Origin: Paralvinella palmiformis
Taxonomy: Eukaryota > Annelida > Polychaeta > Terebellida > Alvinellidae
NCBI GenBank assembly: GCA_025642065.1
Contig: JAODUP010000417.1
Span: 421,001 to 485,000 of the forward strand
Direction: 5' to 3'
DNA: 64,000 nt
The notes below the pieces were generated by a model that searched no databases, was not told where the DNA came from, and was given only the letters and a program-made list of their open reading frames with translations. Shown in pieces: positions 51,775 to 64,000 of the stretch; position 1 is the first letter of the stretch; the number at the start of each line of letters is the position of its first letter. A program made the position numbers and the translations under genes.

Positions 51775-51885
51775 ATTCTCCTACTATAGTGCCCTGGCCG
51801 GTATTCGAACCTCCGACCTCTTGCACAGCATGGCCACGAGTAAGAGAGTCCCACCTTCTAACACACTAGGCAGAAGAAAATAGTC
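51775..51885 (-). repeat. Possible tRNA-like SINE head of another family
   Basis: On the minus strand a B-box-like GAGGTTCGAATACCGGCC follows about 60 bases after GCCTAGTGTGTTAGAAGG. The spacing resembles a type II tRNA-derived head. It does not share the 3' body of the other SINEs. Confidence 0.35.
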
Positions 51886-52238
51886 CACTTATTTAGACAT
51901 ATATATCAACATCATTAGCCTAAATACATAATTAATACTCTTGGTGTGATAAGAAAAGAAAACATCCTCCCAAGAGGATTTACTAGACGTGAATGTCATA
52001 CTATAGTAATACATACACACCAGATAAACGATGATTCAGTCAAATCTGTCATGGTATCATGGAAAGACGCAGAATGTAACACAATTATATAAATTGATGC
52101 TAATCCCGAAGTGTATTTGAGGTCTAGTATTTTAAATATATGCTACTGAGCAGAATCTTTGTTAACATTTAAAGGCATCTATAAAATGTTTCGTATCATT
52201 ATTCTAAAGCACTTATATTTAAAAATATGCAGGAAATA

Positions 52239-52274
52239 AGAAATGTCATATGTAGCCATTAGATAATGTCATGG
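52239..52274 (+). repeat. 36-bp segment with exact inverted copy at 52997-53032
   Basis: AGAAATGTCATATGTAGCCA and the following 16 bases recur without mismatch as the reverse complement at 52997-53032, in the loop of the large palindrome 720 bases away. Confidence 0.95.
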
Positions 52275-52657
52275 GATATCGTCGTATTCATGCATAGCAT
52301 TTTAGCTATACTCTACCAAGCTATTCAGATGCTAAGAGGCAGCAATATAACGCCGTTGTAATCTGCCAGAATATCAAATTTCAACAGGCTTGTGGGCTGT
52401 GGCAGAGATCACGGTTGTGCTATAAAGCAAGGAATTGTTAGGAAAATCTTGACATTTGATCAGTCGAACCACAAGTGTAGCCATCTCTCAATGAGCCATA
52501 TCCACTCGTTTATATTGAAATAGCTTTACCGTTCCCGTGATAAATTCTAGTCACCATACAAAACTGGAAAATGGAAGGTCTGCAGCTTTAGCACCTTCAA
52601 GGAAAAACCGATTTAATTAAAATATTCTTTAGCACTGTAAGATGTCCATAAATCAGG

Positions 52658-52658
52658 T

Positions 52659-52742
<84 letters not shown>
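52658..52742. repeat. (CT)n then (TA)n
   Basis: About 45 bases of CT followed by about 38 bases of TA, abutting the outer end of the large palindrome. Confidence 0.95.
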
Positions 52743-53299
<557 letters not shown>

Positions 53300-54300
53300 C
53301 GCTTGGATAAGGTAGCGGCTGGGGATATAGTCTTATGCCATGTCACGTAGACATATGTGTCTACCGTCTTTAGACAGAGGCATCCCTCATTTTCCACTGT
53401 TCGGTATCTGGAATTGATGATATCCTGCCGTGTTTAGTCGCCGTATAAAGAGGACTTACGACATTCCGTGATAGACAGCCGCCCAGAGCCAGGACCGAAA
53501 CAGTACACGAACCCAACATATATGGTCAATTAGCACGGCGAGGGGATCACCTCGACGTCAAGAACATCCATGGCGGAACATCCCGCTACGTCATTAATGA
53601 TGAATGCCTCGGAATGACGGCAACCGGAAAGCCGATGTCACCTGACTGATCCACGTCACTGATCCACGCTGATGGATTGCTTCACGCGATTGAATCGCGC
53701 ATCCGAACGTTCATCTGGCGTGATGGCATAACTGCGAGGTTTCTTGGTGTCAACCCGCACGAAGCCAAGATGCAGAAAACCGGGATAATGGAGAATGTTT
53801 GATTCCATCGTGGCACATTGTGAATGACAATAATAGCAAACCTTTTAACGACGAAGGTTCGATACTGAAGCCAGACTGACAGGCAACCTATAGGAGACAC
53901 CCTGAGGCGCGACTACGGAATCGGTCGATAGACAAGGACAACACGTCCATTCTCCCTCTTGTGATCGCTAATGGAAGGTTCTTGGTGAAGACTGGGGAGC
54001 ACGCATCCGGTCGCCAAATGTCCGCAATTAGTGGCAAGTAACTTCCTACGATGTTCTGATGATCTACGATGGAGTCGCCGACAAGGTTTATGCGCCATCG
54101 ACCATGTTCTGCCCAAGTACAGCCACGTCGTAATGGCATTGATGAGAATGGATAAACCAAGGACAAAGAAAACTCCACCGATGCAGGTAAACACGAGCAG
54201 ACAAACAAACAAACACTTATGTGTTGTACATACTTTAACACATATATTGACATATAAATCAAACACTCACCTATTGATCAAGGTAGCAAAACTTATATAG

Positions 54301-54301
<1 letters not shown>

Positions 54302-54334
<33 letters not shown>
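54302..54334. repeat. (TA)n microsatellite
   Basis: Pure TA run. Confidence 0.95.
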
Positions 54335-54338
<4 letters not shown>

Positions 54339-56047
54339 GGTTACTCCAAAATACACATGCAAAACAGGCTTATGTGCCTTTATAAAAATAAACATCAGTC
54401 CTCTTATTCCTAACAAGTTTCTTTGAGTCATATTAATGGTATATTTTAACCAAGTCGACAGTTGAATATTGCCGAATAATGCACATTCTGGTATAGTAAT
54501 AATGCACAACAACTGCTTGTTCTTAACATATTCACAGAACTAAGTATAATACTACAGGATATTCTCCGCGTCTCCGATTAATTTGATTCAGAGAAAACTT
54601 TCTTCGCCCAAAAACAAAACTTTAACCTCCCCACGGACTCCACATCTAGATGATAGCCACGTGATCATATGACGTATGGCGCCATCTGCCGACCGTAGGC
54701 GAGATTCGCCTACAATCAGGTCAGACAGAACCATAATTTGTGTCGGCATAAACACAGTGCCTCTGCTTGAAAGGAAGTCTCACCGAACACCTTCAAATTA
54801 TATATCGGCCACAGGCATGACGGGAATAGCGAGCAGTCTTCATTTCCAGGGCACAAGACGAACCCAAAGGCACCACGTCAGACAGGCGTTTGACTGTTGG
54901 GATAATGTAGGGAAGGTTTCTTATGAAAAACATTGCTGATATAAAGTACCGAAAAGGTACAAGAATTACCAGTTTCCAGTTGCAAGTCTTCGCCATTTTT
55001 CTTTGACATGACCGAACTGACATTCAGCCAAGTGGAATATTATGGTTTACCTTCGTATAAGTAGCCGTGCACTGGAAGTCAGACTTCCATGTCTCATTTC
55101 AAATATTCATACTCGTTATACTATAACGAGTCAATTACTGAGTCACTCATCCAATAGGTAAATATTTACTGCAAATGATCCAGTTCGCGAACGGCTGTTC
55201 ACTGCAAGTTAACAGGATGTATTCCTTGAATCGATATGATACAATATATTGAATCCATCGTCTGTTGTAATTTGAAAGGAAACTGCCGTATCTATAAATC
55301 CTAGTATAACACCATCACGTGCTTCACCAGACGTAAATATCGCATGATCTGTGTCCATAGCGAGCGTTAGTCGCTATTAATGAGCGTCGGACAGCTAAAG
55401 GTCTGCGAAAGCGAGGCTTTGAAAACCCTAGAAGCTAATATCACACACAAAGCCGTTCAGTTGGGAATATTAGCTCCGGCGAACGATCTACATGCTACTA
55501 AGTGGAATCGCAGTTGATATATTTGATGGAATATCGGATTTTCTGGTGTGGGACTGCATTAGGGCTAATGCATTCCGAAGCGTATTTGCATGATATTGTT
55601 GCTGATAGACTTGCTAGGAAGGGACCATATTCCTATAATGGTCAAAGAAGGCCTAGATTGTGACGTGCTCTCGGTAGATATGCGAATTAGAATACCAATT
55701 TTATAAAGACATAATTTACCAGCTATTTCAGAGATAGTTTACTCGATCGATGACTTAGCACGCCACCGGTTAGCATCTTGTTGAACGAAGTGAGTTATTT
55801 TGGTCTGACCTCGGTAAAAAACAGCAGTTCGAAACAGCATACTACTTTGGAGATGTGAAGACAGTCCAATTTCAAGAAATCAGTTACTGGACAATCAAAA
55901 CTTCAAACTGATTACAGTCTTAAGATGAATATGTCCAATTCGAAATGTAAATTATAATACAATAAAATAAAGAGAAAGCATGCAATAGGAGGCAAACCGA
56001 CGATTGTCAACTAACTTGTTGGTTCAATTGTTTCGAGTGTTAAATGT

Positions 56048-56231
56048 TAATGTTGATGTTTTACGTGCACATTTGTGCACAAGTTAAGCTAAATGAGCCA
56101 AGCGAACTCCAATGGTAATGAGATGAAGCCAAATACTAAACACCCGTCTAACATAGCCCTGTCGGGGTTTGAACCCAGGTGCTATTGCTATATGGCCAAC
56201 TGCGACATCAGTTGGCTCATGGAGGCGCCCT
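56048..56231 (-). mobile_element. tRNA-derived SINE, type 2
   Basis: Read on the minus strand, it starts GGGCGCCTCCATGAGCCAAC, with B box GGGTTCAAACCCCGACAGGG and a decayed shared body ending GTGCACGTAAAACATC. Imperfect flanking repeats GAGTGTTAAATG (56035-56046) and GAGTGTTTATG (56233-56243) are the likely target duplication. Confidence 0.8.
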
Positions 56232-56295
56232 GGAGTGTTTATGAACCATTTATGATGAGAACGCTGTATATACTAAATGTATCTTGCTTACATAC

Positions 56296-56298
<3 letters not shown>

Positions 56299-56356
<58 letters not shown>
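56299..56356. repeat. (TA)n microsatellite
   Basis: Pure TA run 70 bases past a type 2 SINE. Confidence 0.95.
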
Positions 56357-56359
<3 letters not shown>

Positions 56360-58128
56360 ATCCCGGAATTCTGAACAATAATCGATAGATTGTTGAGTTC
56401 AGAGGGTGACAACCCTAGACACAACTAAGCCTATTAAGCTAATGTGGACTAAGCGTCGACTTAAATAATAGCCACTCTCTTACAGCTAGTCCATGCCTGC
56501 GTGTCACAATTTGGCAGCAGTAAATAGAACGTTGTTTCTAATTGTTTTGTTTAGTAGATTCCAACTGTCTACTCCGATCAAGTCAGGTAAGGTACAGCTG
56601 TGGCCCATTTAGGGAATGTCTATTCTTTACAACTGCACAACGGAATGCCCATTATATGGCAGGAAGCTAAATGAATGAATGAATGCCTTTTGATCAAATG
56701 TAATAGTGAATTACGTTTTTAGCCAAAATATCTATGTTCATGAACCTATTATTTTACGAAAAAATAGTGAACACAATTATTTGAATAAGGGAGTTTCATT
56801 TACTGAATATCATTGGAATAACTGAAAGAAACAAATAATATTCCATACGAAAATAAAGTAAAACCAAAGTCGCGGTTTATGAACATTAACTTTGGAAACA
56901 GACTTCATCATAATACGACACTCGCTCAAAAAGAGTTCATATTCATCTTAGGACTTACTTGCGGGTGATTAAAGTCCTGCGAGGAAGCCACCTCAGATTT
57001 CCAGGGATTTCGTATTCCAAAGCCTATCGCTATAACATCAGATGGCGTTGATTTGTGGAGAAGGCTTCCCTTATCTCCTCATTGTATCCAGATACTAGCC
57101 ACTGATCTACTCTCCACTAAGTGTGATCCGGAATTAGGAATTCGATTGGTCCCAGCTCTCTAGGACTTCGTGGCATAAACAGAGCCTTTGTGTGACATTA
57201 GGCAGATTAAACGTATCCAACTGGCCGGTTTTCTCCATGTGTGCGAGTGTGAATATGTCTTGTTTGCTTGTGTATGTACGGAGGTGAGTGGCAAGAAGAA
57301 TGCGAAGTCAGGTGCAGGCCGCTGCCTCAATGAATGCCGCTCTGGCTCGTTCAGTCCCTCCAACTGCTCGCTCGATCCCCGGTCCTGCTCGCCTGCCCGT
57401 TGTCTCCCACTCTCTCGATATCTGCCCGCCTCCCCCTGCCTGCGCGGGCGTGCCTCCGCTCAGAACAACAGTGCCCGACCACACTTGGCATTCAACGCGT
57501 GCCAGCCTCGGGGCAACAGATGGCCACTGTTAGTTCCGGCGACCCGACGGCAGACATGCTGTCATTGATGGCCCGCGGCAAGAGTCGCTTCTACCAACCA
57601 CTCGTAGAGTTGATGCGATTGCCTGCCGCCTCTCCGTTCGAGTGGTGCTAGATCCGGGTGTGCCGCTGCCGTGAATATCTGACGATGTGCACCGACTTCG
57701 ACCCGAAGCAATAACTGGCTCGAGGCGGATCGGTGGGGGAATTATAAGGGAGAGAGACAGCGAGAGAGAGAGAGAGAGGGAGAGAGAGGCAGGACATGGA
57801 CCATGCTGGCTAAATTGCCAGTCCAAGTGATGGTTTTGGTGCAGTGCGCACGGTTACCCGTTGTGTCTATCATTGCCAACAATGGCCAGACATCTTTGAA
57901 CGACCGTGGATCGCAATCCTGACGTAGTGGATGCCTCTTTAAGACGAAGGAATATTTTTGTAACAGATTATGTAGCATTTTGTATGCGATGCATATCAAC
58001 ATACACTTGTATCTAGCACCAAACTAGATGTACGCAACACCGAGTCGGCCTCGGAATCAATTCGTGTCAATAGTAAGAGAGTGGTACTCAGACAAAGATT
58101 AAAAGCGTCCGCTCTCACAATAATACTA

Positions 58129-58249
<121 letters not shown>

Positions 58250-61034
58250 ACTGTGAGGCGGATACTTTTAATATATATATATACCAAAATATATCTGTTA
58301 ACATATTCTGTGTAGCCAGACTAGTGATTTCCTTATGGACTTCCTGCACAATATTTGAGCGTCAATAACGGCTTTTATAGTTTTTATGGCAGGAGGTATG
58401 GATTAAACAGCGGAAATATTAGAATCGTTGTTATTTAATTACCGACAATGAACGATTTAATTTCTGTATTTAATTAAGCTTTCCATTTATGGACTTGCGT
58501 GTTTTTTCCCAAATACGTATTACGCATAAATAACAATCATCAGTCACTAGCTGGCGAAAGGATTAACTTGCAGGGATTAAATTATTACCTAGATTTGACA
58601 AAAATACGGATTATAGTTATAGTCTTGCGTTGATATATAACGCAACAAGCCCATAAACAACTGAGAACTACGATATGTATGTCAACGTCGGATTTGTATT
58701 CAATATAATGCTGTTTCTATCTGTGCCTATCTTCCGTCTATCCACTAGGTAAATATTCTAAGATGACTATTGTCGGTTAAACATGCCTTCCCAAAGTAAC
58801 ACCACTGAAGCTTATCCTGTGTGGAGCGGAGAGGGACCCACCAGTGCCCATTAAAGATATGCTACGCCATCTTTAGTCGAAAAGCTACATAATTTAACGA
58901 AGAAAATACCTTGTTCCCTCGTGCATCGTTAATAACAGTTTAAGAAGGATAGCCGAAAGACACCAGAACGTTGGAGACAGACTCGTGTAACAAACAATAC
59001 AGAGATAGCAACCAAGTCCCGAACTAAAGACGACGAATCAATGTCTGCCCGGTGAGCGATGTAAAAAAGCGATCAACGTTGGTGGCTTCTTGGCGGGCCG
59101 ACTCTACATTAGTGAACCGGCAGGCCCTGTCACAGGTACGGTGATGTATCACTCAACTTCAGTTTAGATAAGTTATTGTTCCAGTCTGTGACGCGTCTAT
59201 AACACGTCTACGGCACGGCGGGGCAGATTATGTAAATGAAGTAGTCAATAGGATATTGGAAATATTCTAGGAGAAAAATCCAATATCCTGAACCTAATGG
59301 AGTCAGCACCGGTTCATCGTCATCGTGGTAGTTGGCTGTAATGTCAGATTTCTGACGGGTTCAGTTCGAAGAAACAATGGCATCGTTCCTAGCCGAATTC
59401 CATAATCTGCGCCGAAGTCCACCACTCCCTGTCTTACGGGCGGGGTCTAATGAAGCGTGTATAGTTGTCACTACCCGCTGTCGGAGAATATTAACCTTTC
59501 TATTATTTGCTGCTTAACAAGGATCTGCCCTAATCCTGTATCTGGAGAAGATTCCTTGCCAATTGTCTGAGGCCGGTCTGGCTCCAATATTGGCCGATGT
59601 CGCCGAAACGCTACGCCGCGGCGTTGTTATTGTGATGGCGATTTCCCAAGGCGGAATCAAAGAAGAAGGACAGTTTAGTTGTTATTAGCAGCAACGACCT
59701 GAAATACCAACGAGTCCTCATGATGTGTTTGGGTACATCTAGTTATGTTAGTTAGTCCGTCTAGAGAAGCCTTAATGCCGTACTATCGTTGTTTTCAGCC
59801 GGCGAAGCCCCATTTCTAAACAACGTAGATGAGCTTAGATAAACATTCCACGTTAATTAAACAACTAATTTTCCCCGGTAATGTTTTACGCTATTATAAA
59901 GACAATTATATGTTTTTAGCTGAAGAAAATAGAGGAATGATATGTAGAAAAACACACACACACACACAATCCGATATAAAGCCGTTCAGCTAATTAAACG
60001 ATAGCATCCCAAACATTTACCGATGCCCACATTTTCTTTCACCAAATCGTTATTAGCCGACAATCTACCAGCTGCAACAAACAGAAAAATTACTCCAAAA
60101 AAACCCAAACAACAATACAATAAAATCACCGAAAACAATGAACCACTTTGAACTCCTATATTAAGTATATGACCCCGAGCGTAGCGTCATTGTAATTCAT
60201 TGCTGAATATCGGAGCCGAAATTACGACGTTCGGCTATAGATCAACTCCTGTGACTACTAACCCACGTCCACAATGGACGAATACATCAGCGGCGCGCTA
60301 TTTTGTCACTTACCGAAGCGGAAAACACAAGAGCGCAATAATTCTCCCCCGGATGCGGCCGGATCGAGCATCTATGATCAAAAGGCTCCGACGGTGTCTG
60401 GAGTCATAGACAATAAGCAAGGTCGAGCCACTCAGCTCGCTGTTTTTGATGCTCGGAAATCCTTATGGGCCTATTTGGCTTTCGACGCGAACGCTGCCAT
60501 TCTTGTCCGAGCTCAATATTGATATGTCTTAGTATGGCTTTCGTTCACGCTCGGCGGACAGCCAAGGCGGTGGGTGGATTCCTAGAGTTCGCGTCGTTGA
60601 AATGTCGCTTTAAACGCGGAAGGTTCGCCTCACGCATCGGCTTGAGCGCAACGCGTACAATTTACATTATCCAACCCGATGAAAATCAGTCATTTTCGGT
60701 TTCCAATCTCATCGGTCAACGAGAACGAAATCCAATTCGCTGATTAAGCGAGCTACTCCCCTCTTTCGGGTTTCACATGCGCCGAATAGCGGAAAATTGC
60801 TTAATAAATTCCAGTTTTCGTCGGTTCTTTAGCCGGGAAACCCCAGAAACGAAATGGAAACTGTCTTCTCTAATTAGGATACTTTGCCATTTCCGGCGTC
60901 GAGTGATTCGAAGCAATCTGCTTCCATTTTTGATTGCGACAAGAAAATAAATGACTGGATATAGAGTCCATAGTCTGGATAGCGTTGAGCTGTGCCAGTG
61001 ATAAAGTGGGAATAGAGCCGCTACTGTGATGTAC

Positions 61035-61312
61035 GTGCGTGTGTGTGTGTGTATTCGTGTCTCCCTTTCTCTCTGTCTTTCTCTCTCTCCTGTGTGTGTG
61101 TGTGTGTTTATGTTTGTGTGCGAGTGTTTCTGTGCGTATGGATGCGTATACATGTGTTTGTGTGTGTTTGTGTGTGTGTGTGTGTGTCTTTGTCTATGTG
61201 TGTCTTTATGTATGCGTGTGTGTGCGCGTATATGTGTGTATGCGTGTGATGGTATATGTGTATATGTGTGCGCGCGCGCGCGTGTATGTGTGTGTGTGTG
61301 TGCATTCGTGCG
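61035..61312. repeat. GT-rich imperfect microsatellite
   Basis: Imperfect GT with CT and CG inserts, including (GC)n steps near 61270. Frames on both strands are spurious. Confidence 0.93.
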
Positions 61313-61904
61313 TGTATGCCATTGTATGATCGACACATTTCTACCCGGACCGGTCGTTAAGGAGAGCCGCTAGTCCAAGGCTCGCTTTGTCCATTGCCCA
61401 GCATCTCGTGTTATGTGCTCTTGTTGCCGCTAGATGTCTCGTTCCCCTAACACCTGCTACCGGTTTTAGCGTGTTTTATTTGCTGCTGGTCAGATGGTGG
61501 CCAGATTAAGTGGGACGGCGTCGAGTGGAATCGGTGCCAACGACATTTCGGGTCTGTGCCGTGTCTGATTTGGGGGAGCTTCTTCTTACGCATAGGATTG
61601 ATTCGCCGATAAAACAGGTTATGTATTGGGGAGTGAAGAGCAATATGCGTTTACATGGCTATTAGTGTGGACTAACATGGGACCGACGAACGCAAACCAA
61701 CACCCTCCACACATGTACCTACACACGACAGATAGATACACATAATTACATACAAGGCACTGATGAGATATTACAATGTCACAGCATGAAAGGTCGCCAA
61801 TCTGGATTCACTGCCCTGAAAAATCGTCCGGAGTTTGAATTCACGGATCGAGATTCTATTTGCCTCTGCTTTATTATACACTGCTAATAAACACACATAC
61901 ACAT

Positions 61905-62100
61905 GGGGCGCCTCCGTGGTCTAGCGGTAGCGTGTTGGACCACAGATCACTACCACCCGTGTTCGAATCCCGGCGTGGGCATATCTGAAGGTTGTTTCGT
62001 CTTTCACTTCGTCTCATTACCTTTGGATGTCGCTCGGCCCATTTAGCCTACCTTGTGCACAAAAGTGACCGTAACACACCAATCATCATCATTATCATCC
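61905..62100 (+). mobile_element. tRNA-derived SINE, type 1, best-preserved copy
   Basis: This is the cleanest copy: GGGGCGCCTCCGTGGTCTAG head, A box TGGTCTAGCGGTAGCG, perfect B box GTTCGAATCCCGG, then GCGTGGGCATATCTGAAGG, the body GCCCATTTAGCCTACCTTGT and an ATC-rich tail. It is the natural reference for the family. CA-rich DNA follows directly, so no target duplication can be read. Confidence 0.88.
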
Positions 62101-62263
62101 ACCACCCACCCACACACGCACACACAAACGCACACACTCATACACTCACATACACATATACATACAGACATACACGAACACACACAAACATGCAGACGCT
62201 CACACCGCCCGCCCCCTCGCACGCACAAACACATACACACAAGCATGCACACGCTCGTGCGCG

Positions 62264-62302
<39 letters not shown>
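62101..62302. repeat. CA-rich block and (TA)n after SINE
   Basis: Imperfect CA from the SINE tail, then TA at about 62267-62302. Confidence 0.93.
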
Positions 62303-62303
<1 letters not shown>

Positions 62304-62686
62304 TTGCTTCATTATCACAAGTTTATCGCCCTATCGATTACCATGATTTTAAATGCCAAATACGATTTCATTCCTCAAGTAATGTCTGAAATAAGACTAA
62401 ACCCTTCCTTTTGTAGTGAACGTTTTCTCGCCCTCGAACGGCATCTTTGACTTGAAGACGTAAAATGTGGCAATTTGTAAGGCGCTTTGCTCCGCGATGA
62501 ATATTTCATGACGCGGTTTTGGTACTGGGGCCGGCTTTGACGGAGAAGACATCGCCGTGTCCCCGGGGGCGTCCATTTTCTCTGGAAGATAACATTCGTC
62601 GACATTTTGGCGAGTATTGTTACAAGAAAAGCGAATCGCCCCCGGACTGATTTCGCGAAATCGTCCAAATGACTGGCATGTGGCGT

Positions 62687-62691
<5 letters not shown>

Positions 62692-62729
<38 letters not shown>

Positions 62730-62730
62730 T
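62692..62730. repeat. (GA)n and G-run
   Basis: GA run ending in a run of G. Confidence 0.95.
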
Positions 62731-63254
62731 AAACAGTGTTCGTTTATAAGCTATACTTGGTACCGGGTACGGCGTCGTTTCGGTTCTGAATAATGGCGCG
62801 TACTCCCGAGCGTCATCAACAATTCAAATCCACTTAATTTAGAATAACGAAGCCAGTTTGGCTCGTTCGACCGGCCATAAGTAGATTATTGTCCAATAGC
62901 TCTTCATTGCGACGCGCCGTAGCTGACAACTAGAGGTGTTCTATTTGTCGAAGACCATCATTCGCGAAGGAGATTGGTAACACTGGAGAGAGCATTTACA
63001 TTCGCCGGGTATATAATAGTCCGGTGCCGCGTGCGCTCCGGAATGATTCGTGGACGGCTATTTATTATGATGAAGGACATACCTTCTGGGTCCATTGTTC
63101 GGACTTAACAGACGTATGTACATTTATATTGGAGGATGTAAATATTAATAAATAGCAGGAATTCTGACGTGTCGTTTCTTTCAGAAATAAATGACTTTCT
63201 GGAACACGACCTTTTTATAATAGTTTTATTTTTCAACATGTATTCTAATAGTTA

Positions 63255-63257
<3 letters not shown>

Positions 63258-63341
<84 letters not shown>

Positions 63342-63347
63342 AATATA

Positions 63348-63425
<78 letters not shown>

Positions 63426-63430
63426 TTTTT
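63258..63430. repeat. (TA)n, about 155 bp, with poly-T
   Basis: Long TA run with two short phase breaks near 63330-63360, ending in 14 T. Confidence 0.97.
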
Positions 63431-64000
63431 AGTTTAAATGACGTCATACAAATATCATAATATCTAAGATTTTATTTGCATATGTTCATAGCTAGGGTAC
63501 TGCAGTTTAGTGGAAGACAAAAATACAAGGGAAGCACATTATATATATTTATTATTATATGAAACACCGATATATCATCGTCTAATAAAATAATAATTAT
63601 GAAATATTAATATGTGCACTTGTGAATAAACTCTGAATCTCACAATGTAGATGTGATATGAAATAACCCGAGAAATACTGAATGTATAAGTTTCCTGGGA
63701 GAGTATTAGCGTTGACAACATCGCACGCTACTAACTGGGCCAAGCATTTATATCGTGAACTCAATAATCAGGTCATTATTGTTACTGGTGACATCGTTCT
63801 TAATTTCCATAATACGCACCAAAGCATTGGCCATTCCGTATATAATTGTATATTTGAAATAATATTTCCAAAAATTAAACAATTTTATACAAATATCTCT
63901 GTCGTATGATATGACACCCAGTCATCACCTGCATCGGTTATGGCAGTATAGTCAACTAATTTGTAGTGTTAATTTCAAGAGAGGTACAACAATTAGAAGA

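Noticed and set aside
57188..57651. Three overlapping plus-strand frames in a GC-rich patch
   Set aside because: Mutually overlapping, Pro/Ser/Arg-rich and without a domain, as expected from low stop-codon density in GC-rich DNA.
60200..60743. Three overlapping plus-strand frames
   Set aside because: No recognisable domain and no exon signals that favour one frame.
61905..61985. tRNA gene at the head of the best SINE
   Set aside because: A and B boxes are present, but the sequence continues into the shared SINE body and does not close an acceptor stem.
61992..62450. 152-residue plus-strand frame
   Set aside because: SINE tail, CA repeat and TA repeat read through by chance.

Overview
This is eukaryotic, animal-type DNA with long introns, long gene-free stretches, very many (TA)n and (CA)n microsatellites and several tRNA-derived SINE copies. 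There are no operons, Shine-Dalgarno sites or dense reading frames. An invertebrate, most likely a mollusc or other lophotrochozoan, fits best. That is an inference from repeat content and from a single CCN gene that is divergent from the vertebrate paralogues; I cannot name the species.

The one gene I can support firmly is a complete CCN-family matricellular protein gene (relatives: CTGF/CYR61/NOV) on the minus strand, about 28.3 to 45.5 kb. It has one exon per module: signal peptide (44515-44655), IGFBP (32726-33002), VWC (32208-32468), TSP1 (31120-31292) and a C-terminal cystine knot. Splice donors and acceptors and intron phases (0, 1, 1, 0) agree throughout, giving a protein of about 363-366 residues. 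Two features stand out. First, there are two separate C-terminal cystine-knot exons in tandem (29249-29488 and 28384-28632). Both accept in phase 0, both carry all ten cysteines and both end in their own stop codon, so they look like alternative 3' coding ends that differ strongly in charge. Second, the only acceptor I can find for the IGFBP exon would put a (TA)n microsatellite in frame into the protein as an alternating Tyr-Ile run.

Layout. 1-7 kb: gene-free, microsatellites, ACGT-rich patches. 7.0-7.65 kb: decayed composite tRNA-like repeat. 7.97-8.2 kb: possible terminal exon of an unknown plus-strand gene. 9.6-9.83 kb: 31-bp minisatellite. 11.9-12.0 kb: strong hairpin. 12.5-23.6 kb: SINE copies, large microsatellites and decayed DNA-transposon-like material. 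28.3-45.5 kb: the CCN gene, whose 11.5-kb first intron holds a 231-bp (ACTC)n array, a 56-bp minisatellite and SINE relics. 44.6-47.5 kb: GC- and CpG-richer promoter side of that gene. 52.2-53.3 kb: a 557-bp near-palindrome with a fold-back copy in its loop. 53.3-63.1 kb: GC-richer DNA with further SINEs and microsatellites but no recognisable gene.

Most other open frames are translated microsatellites, SINE sequence or opposite-strand shadows of the CCN exons. Coordinates of repeats are by eye and may be off by a few bases.
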